Shown: positions 1 to 7,738, counted from the stretch's first letter. The stretch: DNA of 23,428 bases from Bacteroides sp. CAG:443 (GCA_000432735.1 FR887832.1:1-23428); one strand, 5' to 3'. Translations and numbers: made by a program. Notes: generated by a model not told the origin, from the sequence alone.

Positions 1-22
1 ATCCGCACCCAAAAAGTTGCAT

Positions 23-340
23 TTATAAGTTGAACTCAAGAAATTTTCCTTCCCAGTCGGAACCTATGGCAAAAATATCTACGTTATATTTTAATATATC
101 ATCTATTTTTTGCCCAATGTATTCTTCAATAATTATTTGGTCGGCCAACCCCGTTTGTTTTATGGCTTCTATGCGCTCTATGACATTGTTACAAACATTT
201 AATTTGCCTCTTCCTAAGTCAAAGTTGTCGGTCGTGACTCCAACAATAAGATAATCTCCTAATTCTTTAGCACGTTTGAGCAAATTCAAATGCCCTTGAT
301 GAAATAAATCGTATGTTCCGTATGTGATTACTTTTTTCAT
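23..340 (-). CDS. TagD-like cytidylyltransferase, short C-terminus
   Basis: This is a 105-residue nucleotidyltransferase of the glycerol-3-phosphate cytidylyltransferase (TagD) type, which activates a phosphorylated small molecule with CTP for transfer onto a surface polymer. The N-terminus (MKKVITYGTYD) and the HxGH motif at residues 14-17 (HQGH) are diagnostic, and GSDWEGKF near residue 93 matches the conserved DWEGKF of the family. B. subtilis TagD is about 129 residues and continues after this point with the RTxxIST(T) nucleotide-binding motif; here a TAA stop (23-25) comes only a few residues after DWEGKF, so that motif is absent. The gene overlaps the upstream aminotransferase by ATGA (337-340), which implies translational coupling. 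The family assignment is secure. The exact substrate (glycerol phosphate, choline phosphate or a related compound) and whether the protein is active are not known. Confidence 0.8.
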   Translation of the reverse strand: MKKVITYGTYDLFHQGHLNLLKRAKELGDYLIVGVTTDNFDLGRGKLNVCNNVIERIEAIKQTGLADQIIIEEYIGQKIDDILKYNVDIFAIGSDWEGKFLEFNL

Positions 341-1380
341 TTGCTATGCTCAATCTGATGGATATATAAAGCTAATTCATCTAAATCATAAAATGATTGT
401 ATTCCCATATGAGAAACTCTAAAGAAGTTTTCTTCTCCACTTGGCATAATAAAAATATTATATTTCTCAATTAAGTCACGAATGATTTTAGTTCCATTAT
501 GAGAAACATAAAAACCTGTTATGGCTGAGGATGGTACTTCTGCTAGAATTTTCCAATCATATTTTTTACAAAGTTTTCTAAAGTATGAAGCTCGACTTTG
601 TACATCGGAAATCACATTCTCGAGTCCATAATCTAAAATTTGATGAATACGTTTATTCAGCTGAAGATAGATGGTGGTAGCTGGACTAAAAGGGGTCTGA
701 CCTCTTTCCATGTTTTTTAAATTGTTTTCGAATTCAAAATAATACCCTTTTTTAGCAAATGGATATTCCTTTAAAGAAGAAGACAAGAATATGATAGATA
801 GTCCGGGAGGTATATTCAGACCTTTTTGAGAACTGGTCAAGCAGATGTCAATTTTCAATTTATCCATATTCAGCGGTTCTGCTAAAAAAGAGCTAATAGC
901 GTCGACAACTAATGAAATATTGTACTTCTGACAGATTCTTGATATCTTTTCTATATCGAAAAGTGCTCCGCTTGAGGTTTCATGATGCTGACATAAAAAA
1001 ACATCTGGTCTTTCTTTACAGATTTGCTCTTCTAAATTCGTATAATTAATATCTTTCCCGAAAGGAACTTTGTAAAGAGTATAATTACAATTATAATAAG
1101 CACATAGTTCTGCCCAGCGGTATCCAAAAGTGCCTCCTGCAACGACAAATGCTTTTTGCTTTGTTGTTACATAGTTTTCAACAACAGCTGCCATTGCTCC
1201 CGTTCCAGACGCTGTATAAATAATGGTTTTACCTTCTTTACAGCCGATTAGTTCCAGTAAAATTTTCTCGGAATCTTTGTTAATTGCTGAAAATTCGGCA
1301 GTTCTCATGTAAGGGATTTGAAGAGAACCTAATTGTAAAATTTCTTGATTTATATTGCCGGGGAAAGCATATGATTTCAT
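337..1380 (-). CDS. Class V PLP-dependent aminotransferase
   Basis: This 347-residue fold-type I, class V aminotransferase belongs to the alanine-glyoxylate / 2-aminoethylphosphonate transaminase group. Visible landmarks are the phosphate-binding SGTGAM at 58-63, HHETSSG at 132-138, the cofactor-contacting Asp160 in VVDAIS, and the Schiff-base lysine Lys186 in SSQKGLNIPPG. RVSHMG close to the C-terminus corresponds to the substrate-carboxylate arginine region. The length is normal. It is the first gene of a two-gene minus-strand unit with the TagD-like cytidylyltransferase and has its own promoter at 1404-1434. Pairing an aminotransferase with a cytidylyltransferase beside a glycosyltransferase suggests production of an amino-bearing substituent for a capsule or O-antigen. 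2-aminoethylphosphonate is one candidate, but no PEP mutase or phosphonopyruvate decarboxylase is visible, so the substrate is open. Confidence 0.85.
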   Translation of the reverse strand: MKSYAFPGNINQEILQLGSLQIPYMRTAEFSAINKDSEKILLELIGCKEGKTIIYTASGTGAMAAVVENYVTTKQKAFVVAGGTFGYRWAELCAYYNCNYTLYKVPFGKDINYTNLEEQICKERPDVFLCQHHETSSGALFDIEKISRICQKYNISLVVDAISSFLAEPLNMDKLKIDICLTSSQKGLNIPPGLSIIFLSSSLKEYPFAKKGYYFEFENNLKNMERGQTPFSPATTIYLQLNKRIHQILDYGLENVISDVQSRASYFRKLCKKYDWKILAEVPSSAITGFYVSHNGTKIIRDLIEKYNIFIMPSGEENFFRVSHMGIQSFYDLDELALYIHQIEHSK

Positions 1381-1403
1381 AGGGCTTAGCTTTTATTTGT
1401 AAG

Positions 1404-1434
1404 CAAAGGTATTAAATAATCTCGAATGGACAAT
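1404..1434 (-). promoter_or_regulatory. Bacteroidales promoter of the aminotransferase operon
   Basis: Read on the minus strand, the -7 box is TACCTTTG (1404-1411), an exact match to TAnnTTTG. An upstream ATTG (1431-1434) places TTG 19 bases away, within the usual spacing for the -33 box. The start codon at 1380 lies about 23 bases downstream, so the leader is short. Confidence 0.7.
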
Positions 1435-1521
1435 TATTTTATTCTGCATCAGGTAATTTTATTTGTTTTATTTGTTATATTAGAACTCTTTTTATTTGTA
1501 CTAAGTTAAAAGCATAAATTT

Positions 1522-2340
1522 ATGGTACCAGTATTATCCATCATTACTATTAATTATAACAATCGGTTAGGACTTTTGAAAACAATGCAAAGTGTTGTAG
1601 AACAAAGTTTTCAAGACTTTGAATATTTAATAATTGATGGAGGAAGCAATGACGGTAGTCTAGAAGAGATTCTTAACTATGAGCAGTATTTGAGCTTTTG
1701 GTGCTCAGAGAAAGATAAAGGAGTATATAATGCTATGAATAAAGGGATAGCAAAAGCTACAGGAGAGTATTTATTATTCCTTAATTCAGGAGATTCTCTA
1801 TTGGATAATCAGATATTATCCAAGATTGTTCCGCTATTGAAGGATTATGGTATTATTTATGGTGATCTCATTTTTAAGTATGGTACTAAGGATATTTTGC
1901 AGACATATCCTGATCGTTTAGATATTGGTTATTTGTTTTATTATTCATTAGGACACCCTGCTTCTTTCATTCGGAGAGATTTATTACAGAAGAGACCATA
2001 CTCGGAGGATTTTAAGATTGTTTCCGACTGGGAATTCTTTTTTTATGAAATAATATTAGACAATATCCCTTATATGCATATAAATCAGGCTATTAGCATC
2101 TTTGATACTAATGGTATTAGTTCTAATCTGGAAAAATGTAAACAAGAACAGATAGAGGCACTTAAACGTATATTTCCTGGAGGACTGTATGATATGATTG
2201 AAGAATATGCAGCAATGAAAAGAAGTCCTCTTTTCCCTCTTTTTTATGAATTACAAAAAACAAGAAAGTTTCAGCTTAGGATTAAGCCATTGTTAAGCTT
2301 CTTGATTAAATTGAATAATTTCATTGGGAGAAAAAGGTAG
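1522..2340 (+). CDS. GT2 glycosyltransferase, WcaE-like
   Basis: This 272-residue family 2 (GT-A) glycosyltransferase adds one sugar from a nucleotide-sugar donor during surface-polysaccharide assembly at the cytoplasmic face of the inner membrane. The N-terminus has the typical strand-loop SIITINYNN, followed by DGGSNDGS (39-46) for nucleotide binding. The run SEKDKGVYNAMNKGI and then FLNSGD (86-91) is characteristic of the WcaE-type subgroup, with NSGD in the DxD position. There is no membrane segment. It diverges from the aminotransferase operon, and its A/T-rich codon use resembles that operon rather than the genes to the right. It ends just before two hairpins. No convincing promoter was found in the 141-base divergent gap on this strand. 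Donor and acceptor cannot be read from the sequence. Confidence 0.88.
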   Translation: MVPVLSIITINYNNRLGLLKTMQSVVEQSFQDFEYLIIDGGSNDGSLEEILNYEQYLSFWCSEKDKGVYNAMNKGIAKATGEYLLFLNSGDSLLDNQILSKIVPLLKDYGIIYGDLIFKYGTKDILQTYPDRLDIGYLFYYSLGHPASFIRRDLLQKRPYSEDFKIVSDWEFFFYEIILDNIPYMHINQAISIFDTNGISSNLEKCKQEQIEALKRIFPGGLYDMIEEYAAMKRSPLFPLFYELQKTRKFQLRIKPLLSFLIKLNNFIGRKR

Positions 2341-2438
2341 ATCGGGAGATGTTTGTAGAAGGAGTTAAAATAATAAATACGCAATATAGAGTATTTATTT
2401 CAGATGATCTAATACTGAAAACGCCTTCATCTTTTTTT

Positions 2439-2477
2439 ATTTTTTGTACAAATTCCAAAAACTTTTGTACAAAAAAT
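2439..2477. terminator. A/T-rich perfect hairpin
   Basis: A 14-bp perfect inverted repeat has arms 2439-2452 and 2464-2477 around an 11-base loop. GTAC lies inside T- and A-rich arms, so the structure offers a U-tract on either strand. It lies between the convergent glycosyltransferase and ABC exporter genes and may be an accessory terminator. Its function is inferred. Confidence 0.5.
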
Positions 2478-2504
2478 AATTGAGAAAGCGGCTGAAGAGA
2501 AAAT

Positions 2505-2546
2505 AAAAGATCTTGTACTAAAGAAAAATAGTACAAGATCTTTTTG
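2505..2546. terminator. Bidirectional intrinsic terminator
   Basis: A 16-bp perfect stem is formed by arms 2505-2520 and 2529-2544 with an 8-base A-rich loop (2521-2528) and a T-run on the plus side. It sits between the plus-strand glycosyltransferase (stop 2340) and the minus-strand ABC exporter (stop 2576), the expected place for a shared terminator. Confidence 0.8.
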
Positions 2547-2575
2547 TAATATTATGCGTTTGGTATGGTAAGAAT

Positions 2576-4408
2576 TTACAGAGCCTGCATGTCGTTTAAG
2601 CGTTTGTAATAGCCGTTTTTCTGAAGCAGTTCTTCGTGCTTACCGCTTTCTACTATACGACCTTCATAGAGTACATAGATGCAATCGGCATTTTTGATAG
2701 TCGACAAGCGGTGTGCAATGGCAATGGTGGTACGGGTCTTCATCAGGCGTTCCAGTGCTTCCTGTACCAGACGTTCGCTTTCCGTATCGAGAGCAGAAGT
2801 CGCTTCGTCCAGAATTAAGATGGCTGGATTCTTCAGAATAGCACGGGCTATCGAGATACGCTGGCGCTGTCCCCCTGACAAGCGGCAGCCACGGTCACCA
2901 ATGTTGGTATCGTAACCTTTTTCTGTTTCCATAATGAAATCGTGTGCATTGGCTATCTTGGCAGCGGCAACGACTTGTTCCATGGTGGCATTGTCTACCC
3001 CGAAGGCAATGTTGTTGAAGAAGCTGTCGTTGAACAAGATGGCTTCCTGGTTTACATTACCAATCAGTCCGCGGAGATCTTTTACTACCAGATCTTTAAT
3101 GTTCTTTCCGTCAATCAAAATTTCACCTTCTTGTACATCATGGAAGCGAGGAACCAGATCGACCAGCGTCGATTTTCCTGAACCGCTCTGTCCTACCAGT
3201 GCAATGGTCTGACCTTTGCGTACCTTCAGGCTGACGTTATGAAGCACTTCATGGGTACCGTAGCTGAACGAGATGTTGCGGAACTCCAGTCCTTCTTTCA
3301 TTTCGGTGATGTGTTCGGCATCAGGACGTTCTACGATGTTGTTGGGAGCCTTCAGAATCTTGTCCACACGTTCCATTGAGGCGAGCCCTTTCGGGATGTT
3401 GTAACTTGCCTTGGAGAAATCTTTCAGCGGATTGATGATGCTGTAAAGTATCACCATATAGAAAATGAAGGTAGAAGCGTTGATGGTAGAGTTAGCACTT
3501 AGAATCAGTGAACCACCGAACCAAAGTACAAGTACGATGAGTACGGTTCCCAGAAACTCACTCATAGGGTGGGCAAGGCTCTGGCGCATGGCTACTCGGT
3601 TGGTCGCATTACGGAATTCGTTGCTGCATTTTACAAAGCGGTTTATCATTTTATCTTCAGCGATAAATGCCTTGATAATACGCATACCACCCAGTGTTTC
3701 TTCCAGCTGTGACATGGTTTCACTCCATTTGTTCTGAGCATCGAGTGACTGACGTTTCAGTTGTCGTCCTACGCGTCCCATGATCCATCCCATTCCCGGT
3801 AGTACAATGATGGTAAACAGGGTGAGTTGCCAGCTGGTTACGATCAGAGTTGCAAAATAAGAAATGATAAGAATCGGGTTTTTCAGCAACATATCGAGTG
3901 AACTGGTGATGGAGTTTTCTATTTCACCTACGTCGCCACTCATGCGGGCAATGATGTCACCTTTTCGTTCGTCCGACAAGAAACTGAGCGGCAGGTACAT
4001 TACCTTTGAATAAACCATGATACGGATATCACGCACTACACCGGTACGAAGCGGAATCATGATGGCTGTAGAACCGAAATAGCATGCGGTTTTCAGCAAT
4101 GTCATTCCTGCAAGGAAGAGTCCCAGCCACAGCAGTGTAGTAGAAGGGCCGAACTTGTCTATCAGTTGGGATACGTAATAGTAGAAATTGTTTACGGCAA
4201 CATCTTTCAGTTCGCCGCTTCCCCATTCCATGAAATGATATACTTTTTCTGAATCGCCGGTCTTGAACAGGATGTTCAGTATCGGGATGAGAAGTGAAAA
4301 AGAGAAGACATTGAATACCGCGGACAACAGGTTTAGACCTACTGCGCCGATAACATATTTCTTGTAGGGCGAGATAAACCGCCGCATCATTTGGAAAAAT
4401 TCTTTCAT
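2576..4408 (-). CDS. MsbA-like ABC exporter, fused TMD-NBD
   Basis: This 610-residue half-transporter fuses a six-helix exporter domain (roughly residues 15-330) to an ATPase domain. The Walker A motif GQSGSGKST lies near residue 405, the signature LSGGQRQRIS near 508, Walker B AILILDEATSALD near 520-535, and the H-loop AIAHRLST near 565. All catalytic elements are intact. Proteins of this size and architecture flip lipid A-core or other lipid-linked molecules across the inner membrane. Position beside a divergent lipid A acyltransferase supports the MsbA role, though a drug or other lipid substrate cannot be excluded. An in-frame ATG lies 28 codons upstream (4492), but that extension looks unlike a transmembrane exporter start and contains the -7 box at 4440-4447, so the start at 4406-4408 is preferred. 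Confidence 0.88.
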   Translation of the reverse strand: MKEFFQMMRRFISPYKKYVIGAVGLNLLSAVFNVFSFSLLIPILNILFKTGDSEKVYHFMEWGSGELKDVAVNNFYYYVSQLIDKFGPSTTLLWLGLFLAGMTLLKTACYFGSTAIMIPLRTGVVRDIRIMVYSKVMYLPLSFLSDERKGDIIARMSGDVGEIENSITSSLDMLLKNPILIISYFATLIVTSWQLTLFTIIVLPGMGWIMGRVGRQLKRQSLDAQNKWSETMSQLEETLGGMRIIKAFIAEDKMINRFVKCSNEFRNATNRVAMRQSLAHPMSEFLGTVLIVLVLWFGGSLILSANSTINASTFIFYMVILYSIINPLKDFSKASYNIPKGLASMERVDKILKAPNNIVERPDAEHITEMKEGLEFRNISFSYGTHEVLHNVSLKVRKGQTIALVGQSGSGKSTLVDLVPRFHDVQEGEILIDGKNIKDLVVKDLRGLIGNVNQEAILFNDSFFNNIAFGVDNATMEQVVAAAKIANAHDFIMETEKGYDTNIGDRGCRLSGGQRQRISIARAILKNPAILILDEATSALDTESERLVQEALERLMKTRTTIAIAHRLSTIKNADCIYVLYEGRIVESGKHEELLQKNGYYKRLNDMQAL

Positions 4409-4439
4409 GCAGGAAATACTTCTGTTATAATATAGTGCA

Positions 4440-4447
4440 CAAAGATA
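4440..4447 (-). promoter_or_regulatory. -7 box for the ABC exporter
   Basis: Read on the minus strand the sequence is TATCTTTG, an exact TAnnTTTG match, 32 bases upstream of the chosen start codon. The nearest TTTG (4473-4476 on this strand) is 25 bases away, longer than the usual 19-21, so the -33 element is weak or absent. Confidence 0.5.
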
Positions 4448-4501
4448 GTGTAATTTATTGTTTTCTTTGATACAAAGAGGGGGCTTTTGCATATTATTTT
4501 A

Positions 4502-4509
4502 TAAATTTG
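4502..4509 (+). promoter_or_regulatory. -7 box for the lipid A acyltransferase operon
   Basis: TAAATTTG matches TAnnTTTG exactly, 26 bases before the ATG at 4536. No TTTG stands at the expected -33 distance. Together with the box at 4440-4447 it makes this short gap a divergent promoter region. Confidence 0.5.
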
Positions 4510-4535
4510 CAATTTAACTGAAACATGGCAATTCA

Positions 4536-5450
4536 ATGAAATTCATATATTATCTGGTTTTTTTCTTCTGGTATCTGCTCTCTTTGTTACCATTGAGGGT
4601 ACTTTATTTTATTTCCGATATGCTGTTTGTCCCGTTATTCTATGGTTTGAAATACCGTCGGGATATCGTGCATCGTAACATTGCCGGTTCATTTCCTGAA
4701 AAAAGTGAAAAAGAGATTCTGAAGATAGAAAAGGAGTTCTATCATTTTTTCTGCGACTATGTGGTAGAAACTATCAAGTTGTTTTCCATGTCGAAAAAGC
4801 AGATGATGAAGCGTATGACTTTTAGCGGACTGGATGAGGTGCGGGAAACATTGGGAAGGGAAAATAAAAAATGCTGCTTTCTTTATTTGGGACATTACTG
4901 TAACTGGGAGTATGTAGCTTCCTTGCAATACTGGTTCCCAGAGATACATTGCGGACAGATTTATCATCCTCTGTATAATAAAGCTTTCGATAAGTTGTTT
5001 CTCCGACTTCGCGGACAGTTTGGTGGTGAGTCTATTCCGATGAAGGAAACGTTGCGCCGGCTGGTGACGCTAAGTCGGGGAGAGAAGAAGGTGATGATAG
5101 GCTTTATTTCTGATCAGGCTCCGGGATGGGAGGGGATGGATCACTGGACATCATTCCTGCATCGGGATACAGCTTTCTTTCAGGGTACGGAACGTATCGG
5201 TCGGCGGCTGGATGCTGCGGTCTATTATGTAAAGATTACCAGAGTAAAACGTGGGTATTATCATGGTACGTTCGAACTATTGACCTTGCATCCTGCCGAA
5301 TTGCCTGAGTATCGGCTAACCGATATGTATTCGGAACACTTGGAACAACAGATAAAGGAAGCTCCGGCTTATTGGTTATGGAGTCATAACCGGTGGAAGC
5401 GGACGAAAGAAGAATGGTTGAAAATGTCGTGGAACACTAAAAAATCGTAA
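4536..5450 (+). CDS. Lipid A acyltransferase (LpxL/HtrB family)
   Basis: This 304-residue inner-membrane acyltransferase of the LpxL/LpxM (HtrB) family transfers a secondary acyl chain to the lipid A precursor on the cytoplasmic side of the membrane. The N-terminus (about residues 3-37) is a hydrophobic membrane anchor. The catalytic HX4E motif is intact as His120 to Glu125 in GHYCNWE. ISDQAPGWEG and FFQGTERIGRR follow, regions conserved in Bacteroidetes members. Length is normal. It is followed after four bases by a GT32-like glycosyltransferase and diverges from an MsbA-like exporter, which fits lipid A/LOS completion and export. Which acyl position it modifies cannot be told. Confidence 0.9.
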   Translation: MKFIYYLVFFFWYLLSLLPLRVLYFISDMLFVPLFYGLKYRRDIVHRNIAGSFPEKSEKEILKIEKEFYHFFCDYVVETIKLFSMSKKQMMKRMTFSGLDEVRETLGRENKKCCFLYLGHYCNWEYVASLQYWFPEIHCGQIYHPLYNKAFDKLFLRLRGQFGGESIPMKETLRRLVTLSRGEKKVMIGFISDQAPGWEGMDHWTSFLHRDTAFFQGTERIGRRLDAAVYYVKITRVKRGYYHGTFELLTLHPAELPEYRLTDMYSEHLEQQIKEAPAYWLWSHNRWKRTKEEWLKMSWNTKKS

Positions 5451-5454
5451 TATC

Positions 5455-6165
5455 ATGCCCCCGAAAATTATTCATTTATGCTGGTTCAGCAAGGATCCTT
5501 ATCCATTGGAAATTAAGATTTGTCTTGCAAGCTGGAAGCGTGTGCTTCCCGATTATACAGTGCGTGTCTGGACGTACGAGGATGCAAAAGCTATCGGTTG
5601 TAAGTATATAGACCAGGCGTTGTCGGTCAGAAAATGGGCGTTCGCAGCAGATGTTGTCCGTTTTTATGCCGTATATAAAGAGGGCGGTGTGTATATGGAC
5701 AGTGATATTTATCTGCGGAAACGTTTCGATCGGTTTATTCCTGAAAGCGGATGTGCTACATTCAATGAACGGTGGGAGGAAGGAGAAACCGATTATGGCA
5801 TTCAGGCTGCCTTTTTTATCGGTTCAAAGGGAAATGATTTCTGTAAGGAGGTCTTTGAATATTACCAGACGCGTGATTTTATTCGTCCCGACGGTTCGCT
5901 GGATCAGACGGTTTCGCCGTATATCATGCGGAGTATTGCGGAGCGCAGGGGATATGTCTGCAAGGAAGAGGAACAGCATCTGAAAGGTATCGATATTTAT
6001 CCTACGCATTGGCTGTCACCCAGAAGCCGTTTCAAGCATAGTCCGGATGCGTTTGGGGAGCATCGGGTGTATGGAAGCTGGCGCGACCATAAGTTCGGTA
6101 GAAAGTTGGAACGTTCGTTCAAGCATTTCTGCAATGCCGTGAAGTTTTATTTGTTGGGCAGATAA
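5455..6165 (+). CDS. GT32/OCH1-like glycosyltransferase
   Basis: This 236-residue glycosyltransferase of the DXD-containing sugar-binding family (GT32, OCH1-like; often labelled capsular polysaccharide synthesis protein) starts with PKIIHLCWFS, the typical first strand. The nucleotide-sugar and metal-binding segment is WAFAADVVRFYAVYKEGG followed by VYMDSD, with the DxD motif at residues 82-84. There is no signal peptide or clear transmembrane helix, so it probably acts at the cytoplasmic face of the membrane. It lies four bases after the lipid A acyltransferase and is almost certainly co-transcribed and translationally linked with it. This suggests addition of a sugar to the LOS core. Donor sugar is unknown. 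Confidence 0.87.
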   Translation: MPPKIIHLCWFSKDPYPLEIKICLASWKRVLPDYTVRVWTYEDAKAIGCKYIDQALSVRKWAFAADVVRFYAVYKEGGVYMDSDIYLRKRFDRFIPESGCATFNERWEEGETDYGIQAAFFIGSKGNDFCKEVFEYYQTRDFIRPDGSLDQTVSPYIMRSIAERRGYVCKEEEQHLKGIDIYPTHWLSPRSRFKHSPDAFGEHRVYGSWRDHKFGRKLERSFKHFCNAVKFYLLGR

Positions 6166-6194
6166 GAGGACTTTCCTCCGCTATTGAGATACAA

Positions 6195-6240
6195 AAAAGT
6201 CGCATCATTACTCTCTATATGAGTTTGATGCGACTTTTCT
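6195..6240. terminator. Bidirectional intrinsic terminator
   Basis: A 13-bp perfect stem has arms 6195-6207 and 6226-6238, with A-rich and T-rich outer ends on both sides. It lies between the convergent glycosyltransferase (stop 6165) and metallophosphoesterase (stop 6244) and ends five bases before the latter's stop codon. Confidence 0.85.
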
Positions 6241-6243
6241 TAG

Positions 6244-7605
6244 TTATCGGATTCCTTTCCGCTGTTTATATTCATCGATTCGTTTCTGAAAAGCTTCTTC
6301 TTTCTTGCTGCCGTTGGAATGGAATATCAGAGCTTCGGGGATTTCTTTTCCGCGGTCTTCCAGTCGGACTTTTCCGTCTTTATCTTTTATTAAATCGACA
6401 GCATCGTATAAATCGTTGGTGGTGGCATCGTAGGCGTTCATGGTAAGGGTATCGCCATGCACACGGATCTGCTGGTAATAACGGCTGCCCGTACCGAACT
6501 TGTCAAATCGTTTGTCGAACTCGATGAGATAGTTCTTGGGTGAGCAGTGGCTGACGGTATAAACAGGGGGCTGAGGCTCTCCGTTTTCTCCATGGCTAGT
6601 CATACGGGCATAAGCGTGTTCATGTCCTTGCAGTACGAGGTCGACACCATATTTCTCTACCAGCGGGTTGAACATGGTGCGCTGGAACAGGTTGTTCATG
6701 CTTCCTTTGATGGAGTACAGCGGATGATGGAGCACGACGATTTTCCATCGTGCATCGCTGTTCTTGAGTTGTTCTTCTAGCCATTTTTTCTGAGTCCACA
6801 TATAGAAGAACTCGCGGTTGCTGTCGAGGCAGAAGATTTGCATGTCGTTGTACTTCAGGGTATATACTTGATTCTCTCCAACCATTGAGTCGAGGTAGTA
6901 AGAGAATACCAGCGAGAAGCGGCGTTCCAGCTTGCGAATGATGTATTTCAGGTATTCATGGTTTCCGGTAACCGTAATGACGGGATAGCGTTGTCCGATG
7001 GAATCCAGTCCGCGATATGTTTCTTCCCAGCGTTGTTCAGTCGGACGCTCGGTCAGGTCACCCCCAAAGACAAGGAATTCGGTATCGGGATGGCGGCGCA
7101 GAGCTTCGCGGAAGAAGTCGTTGGCTTTTCCATGGATGCTGTCTTGTACATCACCTACATACATAAATGAATAGTCTTTTCGGGTGGACTGATTGTATGT
7201 GCGGAAACTATACCAGGGTGATGCCTTGTCTTCATTGCAAACCCGATAGGTATAATAACGGTCGGGGTGCAGGGAACGTAGCTTGGCAACATAGTATGCT
7301 GCTATTCCATTGCGCGAACGGAAGGTTTCTCCCTGTGCTTCAATCTGTATGGTATCTTTGGAAAGGGTATCTACCAGGTCGACGTGTGACGGTACGACTA
7401 TGGAGTCGTATTGCCAGCTGATGTTGCGTGACAGTTCGTTTTCGTCGCCGAAGGTCAGCAGTACCCTCCCGGGCTCTGACAGCGGTGCGTAAGGAAGTTC
7501 TTCTTCGTTGTGGAACCATGCGCTCCAGCGTGAATTAATCCACAATCCGAGTGCCACGATGACAATCAGTGTGATGCTAAGTCGGATGATAGTTTTCTTT
7601 TTCAT
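6244..7605 (-). CDS. Membrane-anchored metallophosphoesterase (PAP-like)
   Basis: This 453-residue calcineurin-like metallophosphoesterase has a purple-acid-phosphatase-like layout. Residues 6-23 form an N-terminal signal anchor. Residues about 45-138 look like the Fn3-like N-terminal domain common in such enzymes, followed by the catalytic domain. Metal-ligand motifs are GDVQ (Asp152), GGDLTE (Asp183), GNHE (Asn215-His216), LHHPLYS (His293/294) and GHEH (His328, His330). The first motif carries Gln at the position that is His in the GDxH form of the superfamily. The bulk of the enzyme should face the periplasm. It converges on the LOS genes and diverges from the LTA-synthase-like gene, which hints at removal of phosphate groups from envelope lipids or released phosphoesters. 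The substrate is not known. Confidence 0.85.
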   Translation of the reverse strand: MKKKTIIRLSITLIVIVALGLWINSRWSAWFHNEEELPYAPLSEPGRVLLTFGDENELSRNISWQYDSIVVPSHVDLVDTLSKDTIQIEAQGETFRSRNGIAAYYVAKLRSLHPDRYYTYRVCNEDKASPWYSFRTYNQSTRKDYSFMYVGDVQDSIHGKANDFFREALRRHPDTEFLVFGGDLTERPTEQRWEETYRGLDSIGQRYPVITVTGNHEYLKYIIRKLERRFSLVFSYYLDSMVGENQVYTLKYNDMQIFCLDSNREFFYMWTQKKWLEEQLKNSDARWKIVVLHHPLYSIKGSMNNLFQRTMFNPLVEKYGVDLVLQGHEHAYARMTSHGENGEPQPPVYTVSHCSPKNYLIEFDKRFDKFGTGSRYYQQIRVHGDTLTMNAYDATTNDLYDAVDLIKDKDGKVRLEDRGKEIPEALIFHSNGSKKEEAFQKRIDEYKQRKGIR

Positions 7606-7630
7606 GTTGTGATAGATTGGTTTTCAGTTG

Positions 7631-7638
7631 CAAATATA
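7631..7638 (-). promoter_or_regulatory. -7 box for the metallophosphoesterase
   Basis: On the minus strand the sequence reads TATATTTG followed by C, an exact TAnnTTTG match 26 bases upstream of the ATG at 7603-7605. A -33 element is not evident. Confidence 0.5.
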
Positions 7639-7730
7639 AGGAAAGGTGTTTGAAGTTTCTTATTTTGTGTTCTGTTTTGCCGAAAAGTTATTTTAAAATA
7701 AGGTCTTAGGCGGGTTTAGAAAATAATCGT

Positions 7731-7738
7731 TAACTTTG
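7731..7738 (+). promoter_or_regulatory. -7 box for the LTA-synthase-like gene
   Basis: TAACTTTG followed by C matches TAnnTTTG exactly, 29 bases before the ATG at 7767. The -33 region shows no TTTG. With the box at 7631-7638 it accounts for the 161-base divergent gap. Confidence 0.55.

Noticed and set aside
25..50. Frameshift that would restore the full TagD C-terminus
   Set aside because: The +1 frame is open to the window edge, but only a few residues are visible and they do not match the expected family sequence, so it is reported only as a possibility and not as a pseudogene call.
1441..1521. Promoter for the GT2 gene
   Set aside because: TTTATTTG at about 1490 only partly matches TAnnTTTG, and the best TTTG upstream is 16 bases away, so the site is too weak to annotate.
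2321..2536. 71-codon minus-strand open frame after the GT2 gene
   Set aside because: It spans both hairpins of the convergent intergenic region; the sequence is better explained as terminators.
4409..4492. 28-codon N-terminal extension of the ABC exporter
   Set aside because: It contains the -7 box, has a Cys/Tyr/Asn-rich sequence unlike exporters, and the downstream ATG gives a normal MKEFF start.
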